Shown piece by piece: positions 7,961 to 16,113 of a DNA stretch of 20,250 bases. Origin of the DNA: Pseudomonas sp. Lineage in GTDB: Bacteria; Pseudomonadota; Gammaproteobacteria; Pseudomonadales; Pseudomonadaceae. The DNA is taken from contig JAQZAY010000048.1 of the NCBI GenBank assembly GCA_029239415.1, forward strand, positions 1 to 20,250, given 5' to 3'. A program made the translations under genes and the position numbers. Each line of letters opens with the position of its first letter. Position 1 is the stretch's first letter. The notes under the pieces were generated by a model. The model made no database searches. It had not been told where the DNA came from and saw only the letters and a program-made list of their open reading frames with translations.

Positions 7961-10900
7961 AGATCCTCGCCATCCGTTTGAAGAACCTGGCCTCGCTGGC
8001 CGGCCCCGTCGACATCGACTTTACCGCCGAACCGCTGGCCAGCGCCGGCTTGTTCGCCATCACCGGCCCCACCGGCGCGGGCAAGAGCACCTTGCTCGAC
8101 GCCTTGTGCCTGGCCCTGTTCGGCGATGTGCCACGGCTGAGCAATGTGTCCAAGGAAGCCAAGGTCCCGGATGCCGACAGCGACCTGTCCAGCGATGATG
8201 CCCGCACGCTGCTGCGCCGCGGCAGTGGCAGTGGCTATGCCGAGGTCGATTTCGTCGGCGTCGACGGCCGTCGCTACCGGGCGCGCTGGGAGGCCAACCG
8301 TGCCCGCGACAAGGCCAGCGGCAAGCTGCAGCTCAGCCGCCAGAGCCTGTACGACCTCGACGGCGAGCAACTGCTGAGCAACCAGAGCAAGAGCGAGTAC
8401 AAGCAGCTGATCGAGGCGCGCCTGGGCCTGAACTACATGCAGTTCACCCGGGCGGTGATGCTGGCCCAGAGCGAGTTCAGCGCGTTTCTCAAGGCCAGTG
8501 ACAAGGAACGCAGCGAGCTGCTCGAAAAGCTCACCAACACCTCGATCTATACCCGCCTGGGCCAGCGCGCGTTCAGCAAGACCCGCGAGGCCTCCGACGT
8601 CCACCGTGCGCTCGAGGAGCGCGCCAGCCACCTGCTGCCCATGAGTGCCGAGACCCGCGGCGCGCTCGACCTGCGCCTGGAACAGGCGCAGCAGACGCTC
8701 AGGGACGGCCAGGGCCGCGTGCGCCAGCTCGAGCGCCAGCGCCAGTGGCACCACGAGCAGTACCAACTGCAGCAGCAGCAGGCCGCGGCCAGCGAAACCT
8801 TGCAAGCCGCCGAGCAGCAATGGCGCGAACTGGCCGATCAACGCCAGGATGCGCTGCGCCTGGAGCAGCTGTCGCCCCAGCGCCACCGGTTCAGCCGCCA
8901 GCAGGTCCTGGCCAGCCAGCTCACGCCACTGGCCACGGCGATTGCCGAGCAGGTTCGTCGCCAAGGCGAACTGCAAGGCCAGGCCGTGCAGCTCGAGCAA
9001 GTCCTGGAAACTGCCCGCCAGGCCCTCGTCGGAGCCCAGGCCGACCAGGCGCAAAGCGCGCCGCGGCTGCGCCAGGCCTACACCGAACAGCACACCTTGG
9101 GCCGCCTTGAACAAGAGCTCGGCGCGTTGCAGGTCCTGGGCGAGCAGGCCGACCAGGCCGTCGCCGAAGGCCTGCGGCAGTTGCAGCAGGGGGAGGCCCA
9201 CCAACTGCGCGGCCAGCAGCAACTGGCGCAGATCGCCGAGGCGCTTGCACAGAGCACCCACCTTGCCGATCTCGCCAGCGCCTGGCAGGCCTATCGCAAC
9301 CAGCTGCAACAACTGCTGCTGATCGGCAACCGGCTGAACAAGGGCCATGAAGAACTGCCGGGCCTGCAGGCCCAGGCGAGCCAGGCCAACGCCGAGTTGC
9401 AAGCGCAGCGCGATGCGCTCGAGCTGCTCTACCGCGAGGCTGGCGCAGAGCCTCACGCCCTGGCCGAGCAGATCGGCCTGCTCGGCTCCATGCTCCAGGA
9501 CAACCGCAAGCAGCAGCGCAATGTCGAATCGATATCGCGCCTGCACAGCCGTGACCAGGAACTCGAGCAGGGTCTCAAGGCCTTGCGCGCACGCCAGCAG
9601 GCCGGCATGGCAGAGCGCCAGCAGCTGATCAGCGAAGGCCAGCAGGCCAAGGCAGAACTCGAGGCCGCCGACCAGGCACTTACCCTGACCCGCCAACTGC
9701 TCGAACGCCAGCGCCTGGCGCGCAACGCCAGTGTCGAGGAGCTGCGCGCCCAGCTGCAGGACGGCGAGCCCTGTCCGGTCTGTGGCAGCGCCGAGCACCC
9801 CTGGCACCAGCCGGAGGCATTGCTCGACAGCCTGGGCCGTCACGACCAGGCCGAGGAAGCCTCGGCGCTGGCCCGCGTCGACGCGCTCAAGGCTCGCCTC
9901 GAGGCACTGCGCTCGCAGGTAGGGGTCCTCAACGGCCAGATCAAGGAATTCCAGCACCAGCAGGCGCAGCTGAGCGAGCAGCAGCAACCGCTGGCCGCGC
10001 AACTGGCCGACCATGCGCTGTGGGCCGCGCTCTCGGTGCAGGACAACCGCAGTGCCTGGCTCGACGCCCAGCTGAGCCGCCTCGGCCAGGAGATCGAGCG
10101 TGACGAGCAGCGCCTGGCCACCCTGTTGACCCTGCAAAAGGATGCCGCACGTCTGCAACAACAACTGCAGGCCGCCACCGAACGCCAGCAGCAGGCCAGC
10201 CAGCGTGTCAGCCAGCAGCAGCAGGCCCTCGCTGACGACGAAGCGCGCCTGGAGCAGGCGCTGTCCGACTTCGCCACCCTGCTGCCCGAGGACATTCTCC
10301 AGGCCCTGCGCCGTGAACCGGCCCAGGCCTTCATGGCGCTCGACCAACAGATCAGCCAGCGCCAGCAGCAACTGCAGCAGCAGGCAGACGAACAGCAAGA
10401 GCAAGCCCAGCGCCAGCAACAGCTGGACAGGCTACAGGCGCAACAGCAGGCGCTCGTGCAGCGCCAGGGCGAGCTGCGCCAGCAGATTGCTGGCCTGGCC
10501 GACCAGCAACGCCAGGCCCGCGAAACCCTGGCCGCACTGTTGGGCGATCACCCCGGGGCCGAGCAGTGGCAAGCGCACCTCGAGCGCCAGGTCGAGCAGG
10601 CCCGCCAAGGCGAAGCCAGCATCACGCAGCAGCTGCAGGAGGCGCGTACCCAGGCCGTGCAACTGGCCAGCCAGCTCAACGCCGATGAACAGCGCCACCA
10701 TGCGCTGGAACAGGAGCATCAGCAGTTGCAGGGCCAGATCAGCCAGTGGCGCGCGCAGCACCCCGAACTGGACGACAGCGGCCTGGCGCGCTTGCTGGCC
10801 GTCGACGACAGCCAGCTGGGGCAGCTGCGCCAGACGCTGCACACAGCGGAAAAGGCCATCGAACAGGCCAGGGTGCTGTTGCAGGAGCGCGAACAGCGCC

Positions 10901-11598
10901 TGGCGCAGCATCTTGCCGACGGCAATGGCGAACTGTCCATCGAGCAGTTGGAACAGACCCTGGCCGAGCTGCACCAGCAGCTGGCCGGCCACGAACAGCA
11001 GTGCGCCGAACTGCGCGCCGAGCAGGCGGACGACCAGCGCCGCCAGCAGGCCTCCCAGGCCCTGTCCGAGCAGATTGCCCAGGCTTATCAAGAGTGGCAG
11101 CGCTGGGCGCGGCTGAGCGCGTTGATCGGCTCGGCCAGCGGCGACACCTTCCGCAAGATCGCCCAGGGCTACAACCTCGACCTGCTGCTGCACCACGCCA
11201 ACGCCCAGCTGCGCCAGCTGGCGCGACGCTATCGACTCAAGCGCGGCGGCAGCTCGCTGGGACTGCTGGTGCTCGACACCGAGATGGGCGATGAGCTGCG
11301 CTCGGTGCATTCGCTGTCCGGGGGCGAGACCTTCCTGGTGTCGCTGGCGCTGGCGCTGGGCCTGGCCTCGATGGCATCCAGCACGTTGCGCATCGAGTCG
11401 CTGTTCATCGACGAAGGCTTCGGCAGCCTCGACCCCGAGTCGCTGCAACTGGCCATGGATGCCCTCGACGGCCTGCAGGCCCAGGGTCGCAAGGTGGCGG
11501 TGATTTCCCACGTGCAGGAAATGCACGAGCGCATCCCGGTGCAGATCCAGGTGCGGCGCCAAGGCAACGGGCTGAGCGAAGTGCAGGTGTGCGGGTGA
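7957..11598 (+). CDS. sbcC: Exonuclease subunit SbcC (Rad50-type SMC ATPase)
   Basis: SbcC is the Rad50-like ATPase that, with SbcD, forms the SbcCD nuclease; ATP-driven closure of its heads controls DNA access to SbcD. The 1213-residue product has the N-terminal head with Walker A GPTGAGKST at 37-45, two long Gln-rich coiled-coil arms, and a zinc hook CPVCG with Cys606 and Cys609. The C-terminal head carries the ABC signature LSGGE at 1120-1124 and Walker B SLFIDEGFGSLD at about 1148-1159. The hook lies at the exact centre of the chain, so the two arms are of equal length. It is longer than E. coli SbcC (about 1048), with the difference in the coils. The ATG at 7957 overlaps the sbcD stop and has a perfect AGGAGG 7 nt upstream. 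The stop overlaps the next gene. Confidence 0.96.
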   Translation: MKILAIRLKNLASLAGPVDIDFTAEPLASAGLFAITGPTGAGKSTLLDALCLALFGDVPRLSNVSKEAKVPDADSDLSSDDARTLLRRGSGSGYAEVDFVGVDGRRYRARWEANRARDKASGKLQLSRQSLYDLDGEQLLSNQSKSEYKQLIEARLGLNYMQFTRAVMLAQSEFSAFLKASDKERSELLEKLTNTSIYTRLGQRAFSKTREASDVHRALEERASHLLPMSAETRGALDLRLEQAQQTLRDGQGRVRQLERQRQWHHEQYQLQQQQAAASETLQAAEQQWRELADQRQDALRLEQLSPQRHRFSRQQVLASQLTPLATAIAEQVRRQGELQGQAVQLEQVLETARQALVGAQADQAQSAPRLRQAYTEQHTLGRLEQELGALQVLGEQADQAVAEGLRQLQQGEAHQLRGQQQLAQIAEALAQSTHLADLASAWQAYRNQLQQLLLIGNRLNKGHEELPGLQAQASQANAELQAQRDALELLYREAGAEPHALAEQIGLLGSMLQDNRKQQRNVESISRLHSRDQELEQGLKALRARQQAGMAERQQLISEGQQAKAELEAADQALTLTRQLLERQRLARNASVEELRAQLQDGEPCPVCGSAEHPWHQPEALLDSLGRHDQAEEASALARVDALKARLEALRSQVGVLNGQIKEFQHQQAQLSEQQQPLAAQLADHALWAALSVQDNRSAWLDAQLSRLGQEIERDEQRLATLLTLQKDAARLQQQLQAATERQQQASQRVSQQQQALADDEARLEQALSDFATLLPEDILQALRREPAQAFMALDQQISQRQQQLQQQADEQQEQAQRQQQLDRLQAQQQALVQRQGELRQQIAGLADQQRQARETLAALLGDHPGAEQWQAHLERQVEQARQGEASITQQLQEARTQAVQLASQLNADEQRHHALEQEHQQLQGQISQWRAQHPELDDSGLARLLAVDDSQLGQLRQTLHTAEKAIEQARVLLQEREQRLAQHLADGNGELSIEQLEQTLAELHQQLAGHEQQCAELRAEQADDQRRQQASQALSEQIAQAYQEWQRWARLSALIGSASGDTFRKIAQGYNLDLLLHHANAQLRQLARRYRLKRGGSSLGLLVLDTEMGDELRSVHSLSGGETFLVSLALALGLASMASSTLRIESLFIDEGFGSLDPESLQLAMDALDGLQAQGRKVAVISHVQEMHERIPVQIQVRRQGNGLSEVQVCG

Positions 11599-12188
11599 TC
11601 CTGTACTCTTTCCGCCGCTGCCCCTGGGCCATGCGCGCGCGTCTGGCGTTGCGCTATGCCGGGTGCCCGGTACAGGTGCGCGAGGTCAGCCTCAAGGCCA
11701 AGCCGGCCGAGTTGCTGGCCTTGTCGCCCAAGGGAACCGTGCCGGTGCTCGATACCGGCGAGCGGGTGCTGGAGGAAAGCCTGGACATCATGCGCTGGGC
11801 GCTGGCGTTCGATGACCCGCAGGACTGGCGGTTGACGAGCGATCCGGCGGGTGCCCTGCAGGCCGATGAGCTGATCGCACGCAATGACAGCACGTTCAAG
11901 GCGCAGGTCAACCTGTACAAGTATGCCGAGCGGTACCCGCGGTTCGATCGCGAGCACTACCGACGAGAGGCCGAACCATGGCTTGCGGAGCTGGAGCTAC
12001 TGCTGGCCGACCGGCCATATCTGCTGGCCACGCACCCCAGCCTGGCCGATGCCGCCCTGCTGCCGCTGATGCGGCAGTTCGCGGGGGTGCAGCCGCAGTG
12101 GTTCGCCGAAGCGCCGTATCCACGGCTACGGGCCTGGCTGCAGGGATGGCTGGAGTCGCCATTGTTCCAGTCGATCATGGCGCGATAG
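11589..12188 (+). CDS. Glutathione S-transferase family protein
   Basis: This protein of about 199 residues has a thioredoxin-fold N-terminal domain followed by an all-helical domain, as in glutathione S-transferases. The N-terminus LYSFRRCPWAMRARLALRYA carries a single-cysteine CPWA motif, typical of Cys-type (omega/beta-like) GSTs that make mixed disulfides with glutathione. It is followed by the cis-proline strand KGTVPVLD and the Glu-Ser pair (LEESLDIMRW) that binds the gamma-glutamyl group. There is no ATG start: GTG at 11589 overlaps the sbcC end by 10 nt, and GTG at 11595 overlaps its stop as GTGA. Both give a complete domain and I cannot separate them. It is probably expressed with sbcDC; the substrate is unknown. 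Downstream, 23 nt separate it from the convergent lactonase gene, with no terminator seen. Confidence 0.88.
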   Translation: MRVILYSFRRCPWAMRARLALRYAGCPVQVREVSLKAKPAELLALSPKGTVPVLDTGERVLEESLDIMRWALAFDDPQDWRLTSDPAGALQADELIARNDSTFKAQVNLYKYAERYPRFDREHYRREAEPWLAELELLLADRPYLLATHPSLADAALLPLMRQFAGVQPQWFAEAPYPRLRAWLQGWLESPLFQSIMAR

Positions 12189-12211
12189 ACAGGGCACTCG
12201 GGCCAGGGTCA

Positions 12212-13345
12212 TCATTTCAGGAACTTCAGGTCCGACGGCGCGCCCTGGCTGAACACCTGGACTGTCTCGCCCACCTCCCCGCTGCGCGGATCCCGGCGCA
12301 TCACGCGGATCTCGTTGCTCTTCTGGTTCGCCACCAGCATGAACTTGCCGCTCGGATCGAGACTGAATTCACGCGGTTCGTTACCCTCTACCGAGCGCCG
12401 TTGTACCAGGCGCAGTTGCCCGCTGTCCTCGTCGACCGCGAACACCACCAGTTCGCTGGCCGTACCGCGGTTGCTGACATACAGGAATCTTCCATCGGCA
12501 GACAGGTGCAGTGCCCCTGCAGACTTCGCCGCGGACTCCTTGCGCTCGGTCAGCGCCATGCGCTGGCGCTCGAGCAAGGCACCGTCACGCACCTCGAATA
12601 CCACCACCTCGGCACTCATTTCCAGCGTCAGGTACGCATGCTCGCCCTCGGCATCGAACAGCAGGTGCCGCGGCCCGCTGCCCGGTGGCAGGGCGACCGC
12701 CGCAGGATTCGCCGGGCTCAGCGGATGCTCCGGGCTGGCCCCGTCGTACCGGTAGATGAACACCTTGTCGGCGCCCAGGTCGCTGGCGTACAGGTAACGG
12801 CCATCGGGCGAGAACACCAATGAATGCACATGGGCGCCGGCCTGGCGCTCGGGATCGACCTTGCTCGGCGCATGGCGCTGTTGCTGCACCACATCGCCGA
12901 GCTGGCCATCACGCCCGACCGGGATCGCCACCAGGCTGCCGCCTGGCTGTGGCTTGGCCGCATAGTTGGCCACGAACAGGTAGCGCTGGTCATGGCTCAG
13001 GCTCGCATGGGTCGGCTCGTCTCCCCGGCTCGAGGCCTGGTTGAGCGGCGTGATCACCCCCTTGTCGTCGAGCTTGAAGCTGCTCGCCTTGCCCTGCCCT
13101 TCCCCGCTCTCGTTGACCGCGAACAGCAAGCGCTGGTCGGCGGAGAACACCAGCCAGGACGGATTGACGCTCCTGACCACCTGCAAGGGCGTACTGTCGA
13201 TGCGCCCATGCTCTGTGTCGAAGTGGTAGCGGTAGATACCCAGGCTCTGGCCATCGGTATAGCTACCGACCAGCAAGGTCTCGGCGTGTGCGTTCATGGT
13301 CAGGGTCATGAGGCTAGCGCTCAGCAGTGTCGTCAGGCGTTTCAT
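12212..13345 (-). CDS. Secreted lactonase-family beta-propeller protein
   Basis: This 377-residue protein belongs to the lactonase (6-phosphogluconolactonase-like, COG2706-type) seven-bladed propeller family. The start of the mature chain, LLVGSYTDGQSLGIYRYHFD, and repeated blade motifs such as FSPDGRYLYASDLG, LSADGRFLYVSNRG and LDPSGKFMLVANQKSN show this. A Sec signal peptide (MKRLTTLLSASL...) with likely cleavage after AHA at residue 21 places it in the periplasm, which argues against a role as the cytoplasmic pentose-phosphate enzyme. The ATG at 13345 was preferred to upstream in-frame ATGs at 13351 and 13375 because AGAGG lies exactly 6 nt before it and the signal peptide then begins MKR. 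The gene overlaps the end of the upstream small gene by 32 nt. The substrate is unknown; catalytic activity is not shown by sequence. Confidence 0.9.
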   Translation of the reverse strand: MKRLTTLLSASLMTLTMNAHAETLLVGSYTDGQSLGIYRYHFDTEHGRIDSTPLQVVRSVNPSWLVFSADQRLLFAVNESGEGQGKASSFKLDDKGVITPLNQASSRGDEPTHASLSHDQRYLFVANYAAKPQPGGSLVAIPVGRDGQLGDVVQQQRHAPSKVDPERQAGAHVHSLVFSPDGRYLYASDLGADKVFIYRYDGASPEHPLSPANPAAVALPPGSGPRHLLFDAEGEHAYLTLEMSAEVVVFEVRDGALLERQRMALTERKESAAKSAGALHLSADGRFLYVSNRGTASELVVFAVDEDSGQLRLVQRRSVEGNEPREFSLDPSGKFMLVANQKSNEIRVMRRDPRSGEVGETVQVFSQGAPSDLKFLK

Positions 13346-13601
13346 CGTCATCCTCTTCAGAGGCGCGCAAGGCACTCACACAGACTAGCCGGTGTTCACC
13401 GGCCTCGTTGCCCAGCAGCCACTCATCCCCCTGGGCCACCGCCGCTTCCACCTGGGCAACGCTGAACTGCCAGCGCTTGAGCGCCCGTCCGTCCATGCAC
13501 TCGATCACAAGGCCGGTGTCGTCGAAGGTGAAGTCGAAGGCGTGCAGGCCATCGATCAGGAGCATGTCGCAGGACTGCAGGGTGTGGGAGAGGAGCGTCA
13601 T
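13314..13601 (-). CDS. Small hypothetical protein with acidic C-terminal tail
   Basis: This 95-residue protein begins MTLLSHTLQSCDMLLIDGLH and has an alternating hydrophobic pattern (FDFTFDDTGLVIECMDG, then RWQFSVAQVEAAVAQG) suggesting a small alpha/beta fold. It ends in an acidic, probably disordered tail (EEDDDETPDD). I do not recognise a function; from memory it resembles the Pseudomonas DUF5629 family, which I could not check. There is no signal peptide or membrane segment. The ATG at 13601 was chosen because the frame upstream (to 13721) reads through non-coding DNA and would cross the hairpin described there; TTG at 13604 is an alternative. No strong ribosome binding site is visible. 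The last 32 nt overlap the lactonase gene in another frame, so the two form one operon. Confidence 0.72.
   Translation of the reverse strand: MTLLSHTLQSCDMLLIDGLHAFDFTFDDTGLVIECMDGRALKRWQFSVAQVEAAVAQGDEWLLGNEAGEHRLVCVSALRASEEDDDETPDDTAER
13352..13356 (-). promoter_or_regulatory. Ribosome binding site of the lactonase gene
   Basis: On the minus strand AGAGG lies 6 nt before the ATG at 13345. These bases are also codons for Glu-Glu-Asp in the acidic tail of the overlapping upstream gene. The site decides the start among three in-frame ATGs. Confidence 0.75.
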
Positions 13602-13630
13602 CAAGGCATACCATCGTGAAAAGGGGCGGC

Positions 13631-13636
13631 AGTATA
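13631..13636 (-). promoter_or_regulatory. Possible -10 element upstream of the small-protein/lactonase operon
   Basis: The minus strand reads TATACT 30 nt before the start at 13601, a five-of-six match to TATAAT, which would place the transcription start near 13624. At the normal distance upstream I see no good -35 hexamer, and that region overlaps the hairpin at 13651-13674. Weak call. Confidence 0.35.
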
Positions 13637-13650
13637 CCTGTATGAACGTC

Positions 13651-13674
13651 TCGGACCGCGATGGTGCGATCCGA
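13651..13674 (-). terminator. Terminator-like hairpin after the YCF48-RND operon
   Basis: Read on the minus strand, TCGGATCGC pairs with GCGGTCCGA (nine pairs, one of them G-U) around a 6-nt loop, 37 nt past the RND stop. The G-U pair becomes an A-C mismatch in plus-strand RNA, so the structure is best formed in transcripts of the RND gene. There is no U-run after it, so termination strength is uncertain. Confidence 0.45.
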
Positions 13675-13710
13675 TTCAGGTCATGTCGAGGGGCGTCACA
13701 TGCTGCACGC

Positions 13711-16113
13711 TCAATGCGCAAAGATCGACCCGCCCTCCTTCCCCGCCAGTCTCTCGGGCTTGATCAGGAAGCGCGCCAGCGCCGGCAGCAGCCAGAGCGC
13801 GCCGAACATGTTCCACAGCAGCATGAAGGTCAGCATCAGGCCCATGTCGGCCTGGAACTTGATGGCCGAGAAGATCCAGGTGCACACGCCGATCGCCAGG
13901 CACAGCCCGGTGAACAGCACGGCCTTGCCGGTCGAGCGCAGGGTCTGGTAGTAGGCTTCCTGGAGAGGCAAGCCTGCACGCAGGAAGCTTTCGAGGCGGC
14001 TGTAGATGTAGATGCCGTAGTCCACGCCGATGCCGACGCCCAGCGCCACCACGGGCAAGGTGGCGACCTTGACGCCGATGCCCATGAAGGCCATCAGGGC
14101 GTTGCCGAGCACCGAGGTGAGCACCAGCGGCAAGACGATGCACAGGGTCGCGGCGAAGGAACGGAAGGTGATCATGCACATCACCGCGACGCAGAGGTAG
14201 ACGAGGATGAGGATGGTCAGCTCGGCCGACTTGATCACCTCGTTGGTGGCGGCCTCGATGCCGGCGTTGCCTGCGGCCATGATGAATTCCAGGCCTTCCT
14301 TGTTGTGCGTGTCGGCGAAACCTTGCGCAGCGGCGACGACCCGCTCCAGGGTCTCGGCCTTGTGGTCGTTGAGGAACACCAGCACCGGCGCCAGCGAACA
14401 GTCGGCGTTGTACAGGCCATCGGCGCGGGCAATGGAGTTGTTGAGCACGTCCGGGTTGCGCGAGAGGGTCTCCCATTTCAGGTTGCCCTCGTTCATGCCC
14501 TTGATCACCTGCTTGGACACGGTCACCAGGGAAATCGCCGACTGCACGCCGGGGGTGTTCTCCATGGTCCACATCAACTCGTCGATCGGCGCCAGGGTCG
14601 AGTGGATCGAGCAGCTCTCCGCCGGTGTCTTGACCATCACCACCAGCACGTCCGAGCTGGTCGAGTAGTTGCTGATGATGAAGTTGTTGTCCTGGTTGTA
14701 GCGCGAGTCGGAACGCAGCTCCGGCGCGCCCTGGTCGAGGTCGCCGATCTTCAGGTTCTGGCTGTACCAGAGCCCGCCGCCGAAGGCCAGCAAGGCCAGG
14801 GCGATCGACACCGGCGCGACCCTGGGGCTGGCAAAGCCCGACAGCAGGCGCCAGAACGGGTGCTCGCGGTTGGCGTCGCGCTTGCTGCGCTCGATGGCCT
14901 TCTTGCTGATGCCGACGTAGGAGATCGCCACCGGCAGCAGGATCAGGTTGGTGAAGACGATCACCGCCACGCCAATGGAGGCGCCGATGGCCAGCTCGCG
15001 GATCACCCCGATGTCGATGATCAGCAGGGTGATGAAGCCCACGGCGTCGGCGAGGATGGCGATCATCCCCGGCAGGAACAGCTGCCGGAACGTACGCCGC
15101 GCGGCGGTCAGGGCGTTGTCGGCATCGCTGGACTGCAAGGCGATGCCGTTGATCTTCTGCACCCCGTGGGAGATGCCGATGGCGAAGATCAGGAACGGCA
15201 CCAGCATCGAGTACGGGTCGAGCCCGAAGCCCACCGCGTGCATCAGTCCCAGTTGCCAGACCACCGCCACCAGGGTGGTGATGAGCACGGCGATGGTGCT
15301 GCGCAGGCACCAGGTGAACCAGTACAGCAGGATCCAGGTGATGACCAGGGCGACGCCGAAGAACAGCGCGACCATCATCAGCCCATCGATCAGATCACCG
15401 ACCTTTTTCGCGAAACCGACGATGTGCACCTTCACATCGGGGTTCTGGGCCTGGAACTTGTCGCGGATCTTTTCCTCGAGCTGGTGGGAGAACTGCTGGT
15501 AGTCGAGCTTGATCAGCTTGCCCTGGTCCTGTGGATCGGGGTAGGACTCGAGCAGGGGCACGTCGACGATGCTGGACCTGAAGTTGTTGGCCACCAGGCG
15601 CCCGACCTGGCCGGACTTGAGCACGTTGTCGCGCAGCTCGTCGAGGCTGTCGTCGGTCCCATCGTAGGTCTGCGGGATCACCTCGCCGCCGGCGAAGCCT
15701 TCCTCGGTCACCTCGGTCCAGCGCACGCTGGGGCTCCACAGCGACTTGAGCCCGGCGCGGTCGACACCCGGGATGTAGAACACCTCGTCGTGGATCTGGC
15801 GCAGGGTCTCCATGTAGTCCTTGTCGAAGATGTCGCCATTGACCGCTTCGACCGAGATGCGCACGGTGTTGCCCAGGTTGGCCAGGTCATTGCGGTGCTC
15901 GAGCATCTTCTCGATGAACGGGTGCTGCAGCGGGATCATCTTCTCGAAGCTGGTGGACGGGCGGATCTGGGTGGCCTGCCAGAACAGGAACAGGCTGACC
16001 AGGATGCAGATCGCGATGACCGCCGGGCGGTTGTTGAAGATCAGCCGCTCGAGCAGGGTCGCCTTGTCCCGATGCTGCTGCTGGTTCATGTCGAAGCTCT
16101 CGCGGCCGGTCAT
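13711..16113 (-). CDS. RND superfamily (MMPL-type) exporter
   Basis: This 800-residue protein is an RND transporter of the MMPL/hydrophobe-exporter type. It has two similar halves, each with one membrane helix, a large periplasmic loop and a bundle of five helices. Visible segments include residues 31-48, then 241-266, 272-292, 301-320, 348-367 and 375-400, then 432-450 opening the second half. The second half carries the MMPL motif GVGIGVDYGIYIYSR at about 688-702; the equivalent place in the first half reads AIGISHGVQ at 311-319. Both ends are cytoplasmic by prediction. The ATG at 16113 overlaps the upstream gene's stop (ATGA) and has a perfect AGGAGG 7 nt upstream; a second ATG at residue 9 is less favoured. 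Such transporters move lipids, hopanoids or other hydrophobic molecules, but the cargo here is unknown. The upstream YCF48-type protein is its likely partner. Confidence 0.92.
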   Translation of the reverse strand: MTGRESFDMNQQQHRDKATLLERLIFNNRPAVIAICILVSLFLFWQATQIRPSTSFEKMIPLQHPFIEKMLEHRNDLANLGNTVRISVEAVNGDIFDKDYMETLRQIHDEVFYIPGVDRAGLKSLWSPSVRWTEVTEEGFAGGEVIPQTYDGTDDSLDELRDNVLKSGQVGRLVANNFRSSIVDVPLLESYPDPQDQGKLIKLDYQQFSHQLEEKIRDKFQAQNPDVKVHIVGFAKKVGDLIDGLMMVALFFGVALVITWILLYWFTWCLRSTIAVLITTLVAVVWQLGLMHAVGFGLDPYSMLVPFLIFAIGISHGVQKINGIALQSSDADNALTAARRTFRQLFLPGMIAILADAVGFITLLIIDIGVIRELAIGASIGVAVIVFTNLILLPVAISYVGISKKAIERSKRDANREHPFWRLLSGFASPRVAPVSIALALLAFGGGLWYSQNLKIGDLDQGAPELRSDSRYNQDNNFIISNYSTSSDVLVVMVKTPAESCSIHSTLAPIDELMWTMENTPGVQSAISLVTVSKQVIKGMNEGNLKWETLSRNPDVLNNSIARADGLYNADCSLAPVLVFLNDHKAETLERVVAAAQGFADTHNKEGLEFIMAAGNAGIEAATNEVIKSAELTILILVYLCVAVMCMITFRSFAATLCIVLPLVLTSVLGNALMAFMGIGVKVATLPVVALGVGIGVDYGIYIYSRLESFLRAGLPLQEAYYQTLRSTGKAVLFTGLCLAIGVCTWIFSAIKFQADMGLMLTFMLLWNMFGALWLLPALARFLIKPERLAGKEGGSIFAH

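Noticed and set aside
7876..10419. An 847-codon open frame on the minus strand
   Set aside because: It is antisense to sbcC and Leu/Gln/Ala-rich because CAG/CTG-rich coiled-coil codons read as Leu and Gln on the other strand; there is no start signal or family.
12189..12211. Bidirectional terminator between the convergent GST and lactonase genes
   Set aside because: The 23-nt gap holds no inverted repeat; GGGC and GGGCC blocks there are direct, not complementary.
13602..13721. N-terminal extension of the small protein to 13721
   Set aside because: The extension crosses the terminator-like hairpin and the -10-like element and reads as non-coding; the ATG at 13601 gives a compact protein.
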